Shown one piece after another: positions 35,866 through 54,912 of a DNA stretch of 61,948 nt (position 1 is the first letter of the stretch; every line of letters starts with the position of its first letter). The DNA is from Kitasatospora sp. GAS204B. Its GTDB lineage: Bacteria > Actinomycetota > Actinomycetes > Streptomycetales > Streptomycetaceae. A program made the translations under genes and the position numbers. The stretch spans positions 1 to 61,948 of the forward strand of contig NZ_JARZAG010000038.1 of assembly GCF_029892155.1 (NCBI RefSeq), in the 5' to 3' direction. The notes beneath the pieces are model-generated. The model saw only the letters and a program-made list of their open reading frames with translations, was not told the origin of the DNA and made no database searches.

Positions 35866-36120
35866 GTGGCCGCCACCGCGCCGACCTGGGCCGGCCGGGC
35901 ACTTGGCCGGCCTTCACGTGTGGCTGCGGGAGCGTCGGTTGCCCTGGTGCACCGTCCCGTGCCGGTCGGCGTGATCCTGGAAAGTAACGGGAGCGGGTGC
36001 GTTGCGGTGGTCGGCTGCGCGGTACGGGCGCAGCGGGGCCTGCTCGTGTCGCTCTCGGGTTGGCAGCCGGCGCGGGCGGTAGGGACCGCGGGCGTGGCCT
36101 TCGCGCGGATGCGACGGTAA
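35866..36120 (+). CDS. possible small protein, 84 aa
   Basis: A GTG-started, strongly GC3-biased frame encodes VALVHRPVPVGVILESNGSG and CVAVVGCAVRAQRGLLVSLS, with a mildly hydrophobic centre. GAGG lies directly before the GTG. No family is recognised; it may be the end of a disrupted gene. Confidence 0.3.
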   Translation: MAATAPTWAGRALGRPSRVAAGASVALVHRPVPVGVILESNGSGCVAVVGCAVRAQRGLLVSLSGWQPARAVGTAGVAFARMRR

Positions 36121-36426
36121 TCACCCGGCGGATCTGTCGGTCCCTGTGGTCGCACCCGATGGTGAGCCGAGTCGCAGGGCACATTACAGCGCTGGATGGT
36201 TTCGGCGGCGTCGCCCAGGCCGGTGGCACGGGCGGGGATTGGCGCGCCGATGGCGAATCCCGGGTGGCGCCGGCTTCGCTGGAGCCCAGCCTGCCCTCCG
36301 CGCAGGTCCTCACAAAGGGGGGCGGCTTCGCTGCTTCGAGGATGCGTGCCGTCAAGCCTGCCTCGTACCGGGCGCGGTGCTCAGCAGGTCCGGGACGAGC
36401 ACCGCGAGCGGTGCAGGTAACCAGTG

Positions 36427-36496
36427 CCGCCCGCCCCGGCCCCCACACCCCGGCGCCGGATCGCCGGCGCCGGGGTGTGGGGGCCGGGGCGGGCGG
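36427..36496. terminator. 33-bp perfect hairpin
   Basis: The two arms (36427-36459 and 36464-36496) are perfectly complementary over 33 bases around an ATCG loop. They are almost entirely G/C with a central CCACACC. Its size exceeds a normal terminator. It directly precedes the copied gene head at 36491-36659 and may insulate the NRPS locus from upstream transcription. Confidence 0.7.
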
Positions 36497-36659
36497 TGGT
36501 GCGGCACGGCATGTCGGTTCGGGCTTTCATGTGCCGCTACCGGGATCGGTTGTCTGTGCAGGATGAGCGTACTGAGAGGCCGCCATGACGACTCCCCCCA
36601 TCTCGATGTGTCCGATGTCGCCCGTGGACGCCTGGACGCCTCACGCCAGGGCCGTGCGT
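36491..36659 (+). repeat. copied 5' region of the metal-binding-domain gene, copy 3
   Basis: The sequence from GGCACGGCATGTCGG through the start codon and about 25 codons matches the head of the gene at 58725. A one-base deletion (ATGACGACTCCCCCC) frameshifts it, and the match stops at 36659. The upstream half shows more mismatches than the 56-kb copy, suggesting an older duplication. Confidence 0.8.
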
Positions 36660-37163
36660 CGAGGGCTGGGAACATGCTGGTTAGAAATCAATCAGCCCAT
36701 TAACTCGAACATTTGAACCGGCGTCGGAGGCGTGCCTATCTATCCACGTGTGGTTTGTCTGATTCTGCAAGCTTCCGATTGCTTATGCCCGTTGGCGTGT
36801 GGCGCCTTCTGCGGGGCTATTGCTGTGCCGGGCGGGCATTGCCATACTGTGGAGTCGGATGCAGTTCCAAGCGGCTATGGCCGCTGTCGGGTCTGCTGGC
36901 TGTACGTGGCTGCCCTTGGGCGGCGTGTGAAGATCACGGCGGCTAGGCTGGTTCAAGCCAACCCCTTGGAGCAATCGCAGCTTTGGCGTCGCGGGTCCTC
37001 GTCGCCGCTGACCGGTTTGTTTTGAGCTGTACATAGCCGACCCCCATCGTGAGGCGCCGGCGGCCGTTCAGTGCCAAATGGAGTGGTCGTGTCGTGTAGC
37101 CGTGGTGAGGCATTTCTTGGCGAGAGCGCACCGCGGGCTTGGCAGTTGAGCCGAGGAGAGATC
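36660..37163. other. leader region of the NRPS locus
   Basis: About 500 bases without a convincing gene precede the first NRPS gene. The region is less GC-rich than the NRPS and contains G/C-skewed short repeats but no clear -35/-10 pair, no iron-box-like palindrome and no tRNA. GAGGAGAG at 37153-37160 is the NRPS ribosome site. Confidence 0.45.
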
Positions 37164-40100
37164 ATGTCATCCCACTATGAGCCTGAAACCTATGAATTGA
37201 TGAGTAGTCAATTCTTCGTGTGGCGGTCCCAGCGGACTGAACCGAACGGCTCGCCATTCAACATCGGGGCGTACTGGGACATTCGTGGGACGCTGGATGT
37301 GGGCCTGTTCGAGATGGCCCTGCGGCGGGCGATCGCCGAGTCCGAAGCCCTGCATTTGCGGTTCACCGGGGATGCCGCCGAGGTACGCCAACACATCGAC
37401 AGGACGGCGCAATGGCGGCTGCATGTGGTGGATGTGAGCGGCGAGGCGCAGCCGCTGGAGGCCGCGGACGAGTGGATGTGGGCGGATATGTGCCGCCTGG
37501 TTGATCTTGAGCGCGGGCCGCTGTTCACACAAGCTCTGTTCAAGATCGGGACCAGCCGTTTCCACTGGTACCAGCGCTGTCATCAGATCGCCGGCGATGA
37601 CAGCAGCCTGCGGGCGATCGCTGAGCGCCAGGCCCGGCTCTACTCGGCATTGGCCACCGGCACTGCAGCGCCCGAGCCCGGCCTGGATCAGTTCACGGCG
37701 CTGCTGGCAGCAGATCGGTCCTACCGGGCATCGCCGCGGTTCGAGCAGGACCGGCGGTACTGGCTGAGCGTTCTTCAGGGCCGGGAGAACACGGCCGAGC
37801 GGTCATGGGGAGAACCTCACAGGCCGGCGCGGTGCACAGATTCCTCCGAACCCGCGCACGCTCCTGGGCCTCGCCCCGTGGTGTGCCGACAGGCCACGGA
37901 CTCGGCGGAGGCAGTGATCACGGCCGCCGCCGTCTATGTCAACCGCACCACCGGATCGAAGGACATCGTTGTCGGCGTTGCCGATCCCGGTCGGGAAGGA
38001 GCCGAACCGCAGGCCATTCCTGGTTCGGCCTTGAACGTCATCCCCCTGCGCCTCACGGTAGCGCCGGACATGTCGGTTGAGGAACTCCTGCGCCAGTCCT
38101 CTTGCATGCTGCGCGAGGGACTCGCCCGCCGACGATACCGCTATGAGAGCATCCTCACCGACATTGACGTCACCGACCCCAGCCGACTGTTCGACGTCGT
38201 CGTTCACGTCCTGCCCATCGAGGAGCAGATACGTTTCGGCGACAGCCGGTCAACCCACCACTGGCTCGGGACCCGGCCGGTTACTGCAACGACGATCACC
38301 GCCCGCACGCTGCTTCACGGGAGCGTGGGGATCGACGTCCTGACCCATCCAATGCTGCATGATGCCGAATTGGCTCGGACTGCAGCCCAGCATCTGAAGA
38401 ACCTGTTGAACGGATTGGCAGCTGCCACGCCATCCGACCTCGTCCACCGGCTTGAGATGCTGACTGAGGTGGAGCGTCGTCGGGTGCTGGGGGAGTGGAA
38501 CGACACCGCCTGTGAGGTGCCGGATGTGACGTTGCCGGGGTTGTTCGAGGAGCAGGTGGGGCGCATTCCTGGCAGTACGGCGGTGGTGTTCGGTGAGCGG
38601 TGTGTGAGCTATGGGGAGGTGAATGGGCGGGCGAACCGGTTGGCCCGGTTGCTGGTCGCGCGTGGGGTGGGTGCGGAGGATCGGGTGGGGGTGGTGATGG
38701 GTCGTGGTGCGGAGCTGGTTGTCGCGCTCTTGGGTGTGTTGAAGGCGGGTGCAGCGTATGTGCCGATCGATCCGGCCTACCCGGCGGAGCGTATCGGGTT
38801 CATGCTCGCCGATGCGCAGCCGGCGGTCGTCCTCACGACTCGCGACGCGGCGCCGGCCTTGCCCGATCCCGCCCCCGTCGCGCTTGTCATCGTCGACGAC
38901 CCGGACACCGTCGTACTGCTGGAAGCCCAGGACCCCGGCGACGTGGCCGATACGGAGCGTGTCAGGCCGTTGGTGGCGGCGCATCCGGCGTATGTGATCT
39001 ACACCTCCGGTTCCACCGGCCGGCCCAAGGGGGTGGTGGTCGAGCATGGTGCACTCTGCCACTACCTGCGGTGGAGCGTTGAGGCTTATCCGTCGGTGGC
39101 AGGGCACACTTTGGCGCATTCGTCGGCGGCGTTCGATCTGGCGGTGACGTCGTTGTACGCCCCGCTGATCAGTGGCGGTCGGATAGAGGTGGCCGCGTTA
39201 GAGGCCGGGGCGGGGCGGGAGCCTGTCGGGGTTAGCTTCCTCAAGGGGACGCCGGGCCACTTGGCGCTGCTGGATGTGTTGCCCGAGACGTTCTCGCCGA
39301 CTGGTGAACTCGTTCTGGGCGGAGAGCAACTCCTTGGTGAGGTGCTGAACCCGTGGCGGGCGGCTCACCCCGGGGCCACGGTGGTGAATGAGTACGGTCC
39401 GACCGAGGTGACGGTCGGGTGCGTGGTGTACCGGGTTGCTCCTGGAGACTCGCCGTCGACCGGGGCGGTTCCGATCGGCCGGCCGATCGCCAATACCCGC
39501 GTATACGTGCTGGATGGGGGTTTGCTGCCGGTGCCGGTGGGGGTGGCGGGCGAGCTTTACATTGCGGGAGCGCAGTTGGCGCGCGGCTACCTCAATCGTC
39601 CTGGCTTGACGGCGGGGCGGTTTGTGGCGTGCCCCTTCGGAGCGGCTGGCGCGCGGATGTATCGCACCGGGGATCTGGTGCGTTGGACCCCACAGGGGGA
39701 GCTGGTGTACCTGGGCCGGGTGGATGACCAGGTGAAGATCCGTGGCTTCCGGATCGAGCTGGGCGAGATCGAGGCCGAGCTCCTGTCGCACGAGAACGTC
39801 GCGCAGGCCGCGGTCACTGTCCGCGAGGACATGCCGGGCGACAAGCGCCTGGTCGCCTACGTCGTGCCGACACAGGATGGCGGTGGTCTCCAGGATGTGG
39901 CCGGGCTGACCGACACGGTGCGGAGGGCTCTGGCCACGCGTTTGCCGCAGTACATGGTGCCCTCGGCCGTCGTGGCGTTGGAGGAGCTGCCGTTGACGGC
40001 CAACGGCAAGCTGGACCGCAAGGCGCTTCCCGCACCCGACTACGGGGGATCTCCAGGGCGGGAGCCAAGGACGCCTCGTGAGGAAATACTCTGCGCAGCC

Positions 40101-43100
40101 TTCGCGAAGGTGCTGGGTCTACCCCGGGTCGGTATCGATGACAACTTCTTCGAACTCGGCGGGAATTCACTCCTCGCGGTGTCGCTGGTGGAGCGCTTGC
40201 GGAATCGAGGTGTGACGATTCCGGCAAGTGGGTTGTTCGCATCGCCGACGGTTGCCGGGCTGGCTTCGGGACTTGGACCGGAGCCGGTGGTGGTGCCGGC
40301 GAATCTCATCCCGCCAGCCGCTGAGATGGTCACGCCCGAGATGCTGCCGCTGGTCGACCTGACGATGGAGGAGATCGAGAACATCGTCGCTCGCACACCA
40401 GGAGGAGCGGCGAACATCGCCGACATGTACCCGTTGGCACCACTGCAGGAAGGCCTCTTTTTCCACCACGTCATCGACCAGAGCGAGTCGAACTCGGGCA
40501 GCGATGTGTATGTGTTGCCCGTGGTGCTGGGTTTCGACACACGTCGGCATCTCGACGCGTTCGTGGACGCGCTCCAGCAGGTGGTGAACCGCCATGACAT
40601 CCTGCGCACCGCGGTGCAGTGGCAAGGATTATCGCAGCCGGTACAGGTGGTGTGGCGCAGTGCACCGCTACTGGTGAACGAGGTGGCCCTCGATTCCGGG
40701 GGCTTGCGTCCGGTCGACCAGCTTCTGGCGGCCGGCGGGGCAGGTATGGACCTGACCCAGGCGCCACTCCTGAAACTGACCATTGCCAGGAATCCTGACG
40801 CCACCACGGATGATGGGCGCGGAGGATGGCTTGTGCTGATGAGGACCCATCACCTCGTCCAAGACCACACAGCGCTGGAGGTCATGCTGGAAGAGGTGAG
40901 CGCGGTCCTGCGCGGAAGCCAGGATGAGCTGCCCGCCCCGGTGCCGTTCCGTGATTTCGTGGCCCACACCCGTTTGGCCATTCCTCGAGAGGAACACGAG
41001 GCATTTTTCGCTGACTTGCTGGGAGATGTCGAGGAGCCCTCCGCGCCCTACGGGGTGCTGGAGGTGCACGGTGAAGGCCGCACCACCGCCCAGGCGTATC
41101 TGGCCTTCGACGAGCATCTCTCCGAGCGGCTGCGGGAGCAGGCGAGCCGTATGGGAGTGAGCGCGGCGACGTTGATGCACGTGGCGTGGGCGCGGGTGGT
41201 GGCCGCGACCAGCGGGCGCGATGACGTGGTCTTTGGCACCGTGCTGTTCGGGCGCATGAACGGCGGTCAGGGTGCCGATCGTGCCGTGGGCCTGTTCATG
41301 AACACCCTTCCAGCCCGTCTGCACACCCACCGAGTCGACGTCACAAGCGCGGTGCAAGCCATGCAGGCACAGCTTGCCGGACTGCTGGCGCATGAGCACA
41401 CCCCACTGACGATTGCCCAGCGAGCCAGCGCCGTCACCGCACCCACTCCGCTGTTCACCGCCCTGTTCAACTACCGCTACAGCCCAAACCTCAGCCCTCA
41501 AGCCTTGTCCGGTCTCGACGGCATCCAACTCCTCCACCTCGATGAACGCACCAACTACCCGATCACCCTCTCCATCGACGACACCACCTCCCGATTCAGC
41601 CTCACCGCCCAAGCCGTCCTACCTGTTGACCCACGCGCCATCTGTCAGCTGCTCCGCACCACCACTGCCAATCTCCTCACAGGCCTACAGAGCGATCCCA
41701 CCACCCCGCTGTGCCTGATCGATGTCCTGGACGACAGGGAGCGACGACGGCTGCTGGTGGACTGGAACAACGACGAGCGCGAGAAACCGCGGGTAACGCT
41801 GCCGGAGTTGTTCGAGGCGCAGGTGCGGCGCACGCCCGACAGCATGGCGGTGGTGTTCGACGGCGAGTGCCTGACGTACGTGGAAATGAACGCGCGGGCG
41901 AACCGCTTGGCTCGGCTGCTGGTCGGTTATGGAGTGGGAGTGGAGGATCGGGTCGCCGTGGTGATGGGCCGAGGCATCGACCTGGTGCTTGCTCTTTTGG
42001 CTGTGCTCAAGACTGGTGCGTCGCATCTGCCGATCGATCCCACCTATCCGGTGGAGCGCATCTCTTACATGCTCGACGATGCGAGGCCGACGGTCCTGCT
42101 CACCGCACGCGATTCGGTGCCGGCGCTTGCGGACGCGGACGCGATTGCGGTCATCGTCGTCGACGACCCGGACACCGTCGTGCTGCTGGAAGCCCAGGAC
42201 CCCGGCGACGTGGCCGATACGGAGCGGGTCAGGCCGTTGGTGGCGGCGCATCCGGCGTATGTGATCTACACCTCCGGTTCCACCGGCCGGCCCAAGGGCG
42301 TATGCGTTACTCACCAAGACGTGGTGGCGCTGTTCACCGCCGCCGAAGGGCTGTTCGGCTTCGGCGCGAACGACGTGTGGTCATGGTTCCATTCCTTCGC
42401 GTTCGATTTCTCGGTGTGGGAGATGTGGGGGGCACTGCTGCACGGTGGGCGGCTGGTGGTGGTGCCCCAGGACGTGGCCCGCTCACCACTGGACTTCCTG
42501 CAGTTGCTGGTCCGGGAGCGGGTGACAGTTCTGTCGCAGACGCCGTCGGCGTTCTACGCGTTGGTCCAGGCCGACACCGAGCATCCGGCAGTCGGTGACG
42601 GCCTGGCCCTGCGATGGGTCGTGTTCGGTGGTGAAGCGCTTGATCCGGGGCGTCTTCTGCCGTGGTACGGCCGCCACGGTGATGATGCGCCGACGTTGGT
42701 GAACATGTATGGCATCACCGAGACCACTGTCCACGTCAGCCATGTTCTCCTGGATGCGGAACTAGCCGCCCGCACCGGCGGGTGCAGTGTGGTCGGCCGG
42801 GCCCTGCCGGGCTTGCGCACCTTCGTGCTGGATGCTGTCCTGTCCCCGGTGCCGGTGGGGGTGGCCGGGGAACTTTATGTCGCCGGTGCGCAGTTGGCGC
42901 GCGGCTACCTCAACCGTCCTGATCTGACGGCGGAGCGGTTTGTGGCGTGCCCCTTCGTGACAGGCGAGCGGATGTATCGCACCGGGGATCTGGTGCGCTG
43001 GACCCCGCAAGGGGAGCTGGTGTACCTGGGCCGGGTGGATGACCAGGTGAAGATCCGTGGCTTCCGGATCGAGCTGGGCGAGATCGAGGCCGCCCTCCTG

Positions 43101-46100
43101 TCCCACGACAGCGTCGCGCAGGCCGCGGTCACTGTCCGCGAGGACACACTGGGGGACAAACGCCTGATCGCCTACGTCGTGCCATCCCAGCCGAGCAGCC
43201 AACTGCACGAAGCGGCGCTTCCGGAGGCGCTTCGAGAATCTCTGGAAGCTCAGCTGCCGCAGCACATGATGCCCTCAGCCATTGTGGTCCTGAACGATCT
43301 GCCGTTGACCGTGAACGGCAAGCTGGACCGCCGGGCGCTACCCACACCGGACTACGGTGCTCAGCTGTCCGTGCGGGGCCCGCGCACAGCACGTGAAGAG
43401 ACCCTCTGCGCGGCATTTGCAGAAGTTCTGGGCCTGCCCCACGTCGGAATCGACGACAACTTCTTCAAGCTGGGCGGGCATTCGCTGCTGGCGGTGTCAC
43501 TGGTGGACCGGCTGAGGACCCGTGGTGTAGCGGTGTCGGTGCGGGCATTGTTCGCATCCCCGACCGTGGCCACTCTGGCCGCCGTGGCCGGGCAGGAGGC
43601 GGTAGCGGCGCCTGCGAACCTTATCCCGCAAGGGGCCGATGTGATCACCCCGGAGATGGTGACCCTGGTCGAGCTCACCACCACTGAGATCGAGGAGATC
43701 GCCTCCCATGTTCCTGGCGGGGCGGCCAACATCGCAGATATCTACCCACTCGCACCATTGCAGGAGGGCATTCTCTTCCATCACCTCCTCACCCCCGACA
43801 ACGGCGGCGACATCTATGTGCTGTCACTAGTTCTGAGCTTCGACACACGCCAGCGCCTGGACGCCTTCTTGCGGGCGCTCCAGTGCGTCGTAGACCGGCA
43901 CGACATCCTGCGCACCGCCGTCCAGTGGCAAGGCTTATCACAACCGGTGCAGGTCGTCTGGCGCGCCGCATACCCACCTGTCCGCGAGGTCACACTTGAT
44001 CCGCACGGAGCGGACGCGGGGCAGCAGCTACTGGATTCCGACCGTGCGGACATCGACCTGACCCAAGCTCCGCTGCTGCGGCTGACTATCGCCCAGTGTC
44101 CTGCAGCCAAAGGCCCAAGGCACGACAGCGGCTGGCTGCTGCTACTGCGCACGCACCATATGGTTCAGGACCACACAACATTGGACGTCATGCTGGAGGA
44201 AACGAATGCGTTCCTCCACGGACGCCAGGAGGACCTGCCCGTACCTGTGGCCTTTCGGGCCTTTGTGGCGGAGACCTCCCTGGGAAGCTCCGATGAGGAG
44301 CAGGAACGCTACTTCATCGAGCTGTTGGGGGATGTAGAGGAGTGCACTGCCCCGTTCGGCGTATGTGACGTGCGCGGTGATGGCAAGACCGTCGCACAGA
44401 TCCGGAGGCCGTTGGATCCGCACCTGACCGCCCGTGTGCGGGAGGCGGCCCGACGGCTGGGCGTAAGCGCGGCAACCCTGATGCATGTGGCATGGTCGCG
44501 GGTGGTAGCCGCGACCAGCGGGCGCGATGACGTGGTCTTCGGCACCGTGCTCTTCGGGCGCATGAACGCCGGCCATGGAGCCGAGCGCGCTCTTGGCCTG
44601 TTCATCAACACGCTACCCGTGCGAGTACCCGGCGGCGAGACCGGCAGCGTGCTGAGCGTCACCACCGCAGTTCGCGCCATGCAGGAGCAATTGGCTGGCC
44701 TCCTCGCGCATGAGCACACCGCGTTGGCCGTGGCCCAGCGAGCCAGCGCCATCACTCCACCCGCCCCACTGTTCACCACACTGCTCAACTACCGTCACAG
44801 CCCCCGCCCCGAACTCAACGCTGACACCGGTTTGGAGGGCGTGCGGGTCCTGTACGACCTGGAGCGCACCAACTACCCGCTGGTCGTGTCCGTCGACGAC
44901 GCCGGCACCGACCTCAGCTTGACCGCCCAGGCCGTCGCGCCGATCGACCCGCACGCGATCTGCGTCATGCTCCAGATCGCCACCGCCAACCTTCTCAGCG
45001 CTCTGGAGAACGAGCCCGACACTCCGTTGTGCCGGATCGGGGTGCTGGACGAGGTCGAGCGCTGCCGGGTGCTCGTGGAATGGAACAGCACTGGCCGGGA
45101 TGTGCCCGGTGCTGTGTTGCCGGAGTTGTTCGAGGCGCAGGTGCGGCGCACGCCCGACAGCATGGCGGTGGTGTTCGACGGCGAGTGCCTGACGTACGTG
45201 GAAATGAACGCGCGGGCGAACCGCTTGGCTCGGCTGCTGGTCGGTTATGGAGTGGGAGTGGAGGATCGGGTCGCCGTGGTGATGGGCCGAGGCATCGACC
45301 TGGTGCTTGCTCTTTTGGCTGTGCTCAAGACTGGTGCGTCGCATCTGCCGATCGATCCCACCTATCCGGTGGAGCGCATCTCTTACATGCTCGACGATGC
45401 GAGGCCGACGGTCCTGCTCACCGCACGCGATTCGGTGCCGGCGCTTGCGGACGCGGACGCGATCGCGGTCATCGTCGTCGACGACCCGGACACCGTCGTG
45501 CTGCTGGAAGCCCAGGACCCCGGCGACGTGGCCGATACGGAGCGGGTCAGGCCGTTGGTGGCGGCGCATCCGGCGTATGTGATCTACACCTCCGGTTCCA
45601 CCGGCCGGCCCAAGGGCGTATGCGTTACTCACCAAGACGTGGTGGCGCTGTTCACCGCCGCCGAAGGGCTGTTCGGCTTCGGCGCGAACGACGTGTGGTC
45701 ATGGTTCCATTCCTTCGCGTTCGATTTCTCGGTGTGGGAGATGTGGGGGGCACTGCTGCACGGTGGGCGGCTGGTGGTGGTGCCCCAGGACGTGGCCCGC
45801 TCACCACTGGACTTCCTGCACCTGTTGGTCGATGAGCGGGTGACGGTCCTGTGCCAGACCCCGTCGGCGTTCTATCAGCTGATTCAGGCCGATACCCAGG
45901 ACCCCGAAGTGGGTGATCGTCTCGCGTTGCGCTGGCTGGTTTTCGGTGGTGAGGCGTTGGACCTGGCTCGTCTCGGCTCCTGGTATGCCCGGCACGCGGA
46001 TGACGCGCCGGTGCTGGTGAACATGTACGGCACCACCGAAACGACCGTTCATGCCAGCTTCCGCCGCCTGGACGCCTCATCGGCCGCCAGCGCTGGCGGG

Positions 46101-46984
46101 CGCAGTGTGATCGGGGCAGGGCTGCCGGGGCTGCGGTTCCTTGTCCTGGATGGGGGTTTGCTGCCAGTGCCGGTGGGGGTGGCCGGGGAACTCTATGTCG
46201 CCGGTGCGCAGTTGGCGCGCGGCTACCTCAATCGTCCTGGCTTGACGGCGGGGCGGTTTGTGGCGTGCCCCTTCGTGACAGGCGAGCGGATGTATCGCAC
46301 CGGGGATCTGGTGCGCTGGACCCCACAGGGGGAGCTGGTGTACATGGGCCGGGTGGATGACCAGGTGAAGATCCGCGGCTTCCGGATCGAGCTGGGCGAG
46401 ATCGAGGCCGCCCTCCTGTCGCACGAGAGCGTCGCGCAGGCCGCGGTCACTGTCCGCGAGGACATGCCGGGCGACAAGCGCCTGGTCGCCTACGTCGTGC
46501 CGACACAGGACGGCGGCTGTGAGGAAACGGCCGGATTGGCTCAGGCTCTGCGCGAGGCTCTGGTCCGCCGGTTGCCGCACTACATGATCCCTGCAGCGAC
46601 CGTGGTGCTAGAAAGCCTTCCGCTGACAGTCAACGGCAAACTCGACCCCAGGGTCCTGCCGGCACCCGACTACGGCGCCTCAGGCCGGGGCTCCTCTCGG
46701 CGGGGACCTCGCACCGTCCGCGAGGAGATCCTTTGCGCTGTTTTCACCGGCCTGCTCGGCGTCGAGGTTGGCACCGATGACAATTTCTTCCAGCTCGGAG
46801 GGCACTCACTGTTGGCGACGCGACTGGTCAGCAGAGTGCGCTCGATGCTGGATGTGGAGCTGCCGATCCACGTGCTGTTCGAGAGGCCGACACCGGCAGG
46901 AGTCGCGGCGTGGCTCGCTGAGCACACCGACCATCCAAGGGATACGAGGCCTACCGTACGGCCGATGCGTACGAGCGAGGAGTC

Positions 46985-46988
<4 letters not shown>
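37164..46988 (+). CDS. NRPS, C-A(Asn)-T-C-A(Thr-like)-T-C-A(Thr-like)-T
   Basis: The 3274-aa multimodular synthetase starts at the ATG after GAGGAGAG. Domains by residue: C1 about 5-430, A1 430-965, T1 (Ser1002), C2 1055-1520, A2 1524-2065, T2 (Ser2107), C3 2160-2620, A3 2625-3170, T3 (Ser3215). C1 resembles the first C domains of siderophore-type synthetases, but its HHxxxDG reads CHQIAGD. C2 and C3 have PLAPLQEG and FHH...D at the front and THHLVQDHT/THHMVQDHT as the main motif, a pattern close to dual epimerisation/condensation domains. Pocket codes read by eye: A1 D-L-T-K-V-G-E-V-G-K (Asn), A2 D-F-W-S-V-G-M-V-H-K and A3 D-F-W-C-V-G-M-V-H-K (both closest to Thr). TTA codons at 39198, 40629 and 43935 suggest bldA dependence. 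The stop overlaps the next start (ATGA). Confidence 0.92.
38447..38845 (+). repeat. 399-bp block shared with the second NRPS gene
   Basis: By eye this is identical to 48298-48696. It covers the C-A junction and the first third of the A domain (LEMLTEVERRRVLGEWNDT through VVLTTR). It indicates recent gene conversion between modules 1 and 4. Confidence 0.85.
41801..42502 (+). repeat. 702-bp duplication inside NRPS, copy in module 2
   Basis: It matches 45119-45820 at all but one position that I noticed (GATTGCG versus GATCGCG near 42145, synonymous). It spans the N-terminal half of the A domain including the FDFSVW pocket motif. Confidence 0.85.
45119..45820 (+). repeat. 702-bp duplication inside NRPS, copy in module 3
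   Basis: This is the partner of 41801-42502. Identity breaks sharply at both ends, so the pocket residues downstream (positions 278 onward) differ between modules while D-F-W is shared. Confidence 0.85.
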
Positions 46989-54412
<7,424 letters not shown>

Positions 54413-54640
54413 ATGGCAAATCCCTTTGAGGACCCGAGCGGTATCTATATGGTGCTGGCGAATGATGAGGGCCAGTACTCGCTGTGGCCGGCGTTCATCG
54501 ACGTGCCGGCTGGCTGGAGTGTGGCTCATGAGGCGGATGCCCGCCAGGCCTGCCTCGACTACATCGAGACCCACTGGGCCGACATGCGCCCAAAAAGCCT
54601 TATCAAGGCTATGAAAGCTGCAGAGAACCGAACGTCCTGA
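54413..54640 (+). CDS. MbtH-like protein
   Basis: The 75-aa protein has the family hallmarks NPFEDPSGIYMVLANDEGQY, SLWPAFIDVPAGWSVAHEA and WADMRPKSL, including the conserved S-L-W-P, P-x-G-W and W-x-D-x-R-P. MbtH proteins bind A domains and are often required for their solubility or activity. It starts on the base after the NRPS stop, so it is translated with it and almost certainly serves the five A domains of this locus. Confidence 0.95.
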   Translation: MANPFEDPSGIYMVLANDEGQYSLWPAFIDVPAGWSVAHEADARQACLDYIETHWADMRPKSLIKAMKAAENRTS

Positions 54641-54642
54641 CC

Positions 54643-54691
54643 GTCAGCCAATACGCCAACCACAATTTATCGGCGGTTGTGAGTCGCTGAC
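54643..54691 (+). terminator. weak hairpin after the MbtH-like gene
   Basis: Nested inverted repeats (GTCAGC with GCTGAC, and inside them CACAA with TTGTG) begin three bases after the MbtH-like stop. The outer stem is interrupted, so this may be an attenuator or a poor terminator. Confidence 0.3.
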
Positions 54692-54784
54692 CATCTGGTC
54701 GGTTCACCCGTTACGCCCCTCATGGTGGCGGCTGGGGGCTTCGCGTGTCGCTGCACTCGGTTTCCATGGCAAATTAGGAGGATC

Positions 54785-54799
54785 CTGGGTAGTACCCAG
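54785..54799. promoter_or_regulatory. palindromic operator-like site before the exporter gene
   Basis: CTGGGTA and TACCCAG flank one central G in the 272-base gap upstream of the exporter gene. It is followed by AAGGAG, suggesting an operator overlapping a leader. No regulator gene is adjacent. Confidence 0.35.
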
Positions 54800-54912
54800 A
54801 AGGAGCGGTGCTGAATTCTGACGGTGCGTGATCGCGGCTGGCCATCCCGAAAGGTGAGCCATCAGACGCCCTCGCCCGGGGGCACCCGACGGAATACCCC
54901 CGGAAGCGGGTC

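Noticed and set aside
35025..36182. A 385-codon minus-strand frame
   Set aside because: Composition R/P/A/T-rich, overlaps the better-supported gene at 35259-35753, no motif.
36700..37163. Looked for an iron box upstream of the siderophore-like first C domain
   Set aside because: No TTAGGTTAGGCTAACCTAA-like palindrome found by eye, and no hydroxamate or catechol genes in the window, so a siderophore role is not supported.
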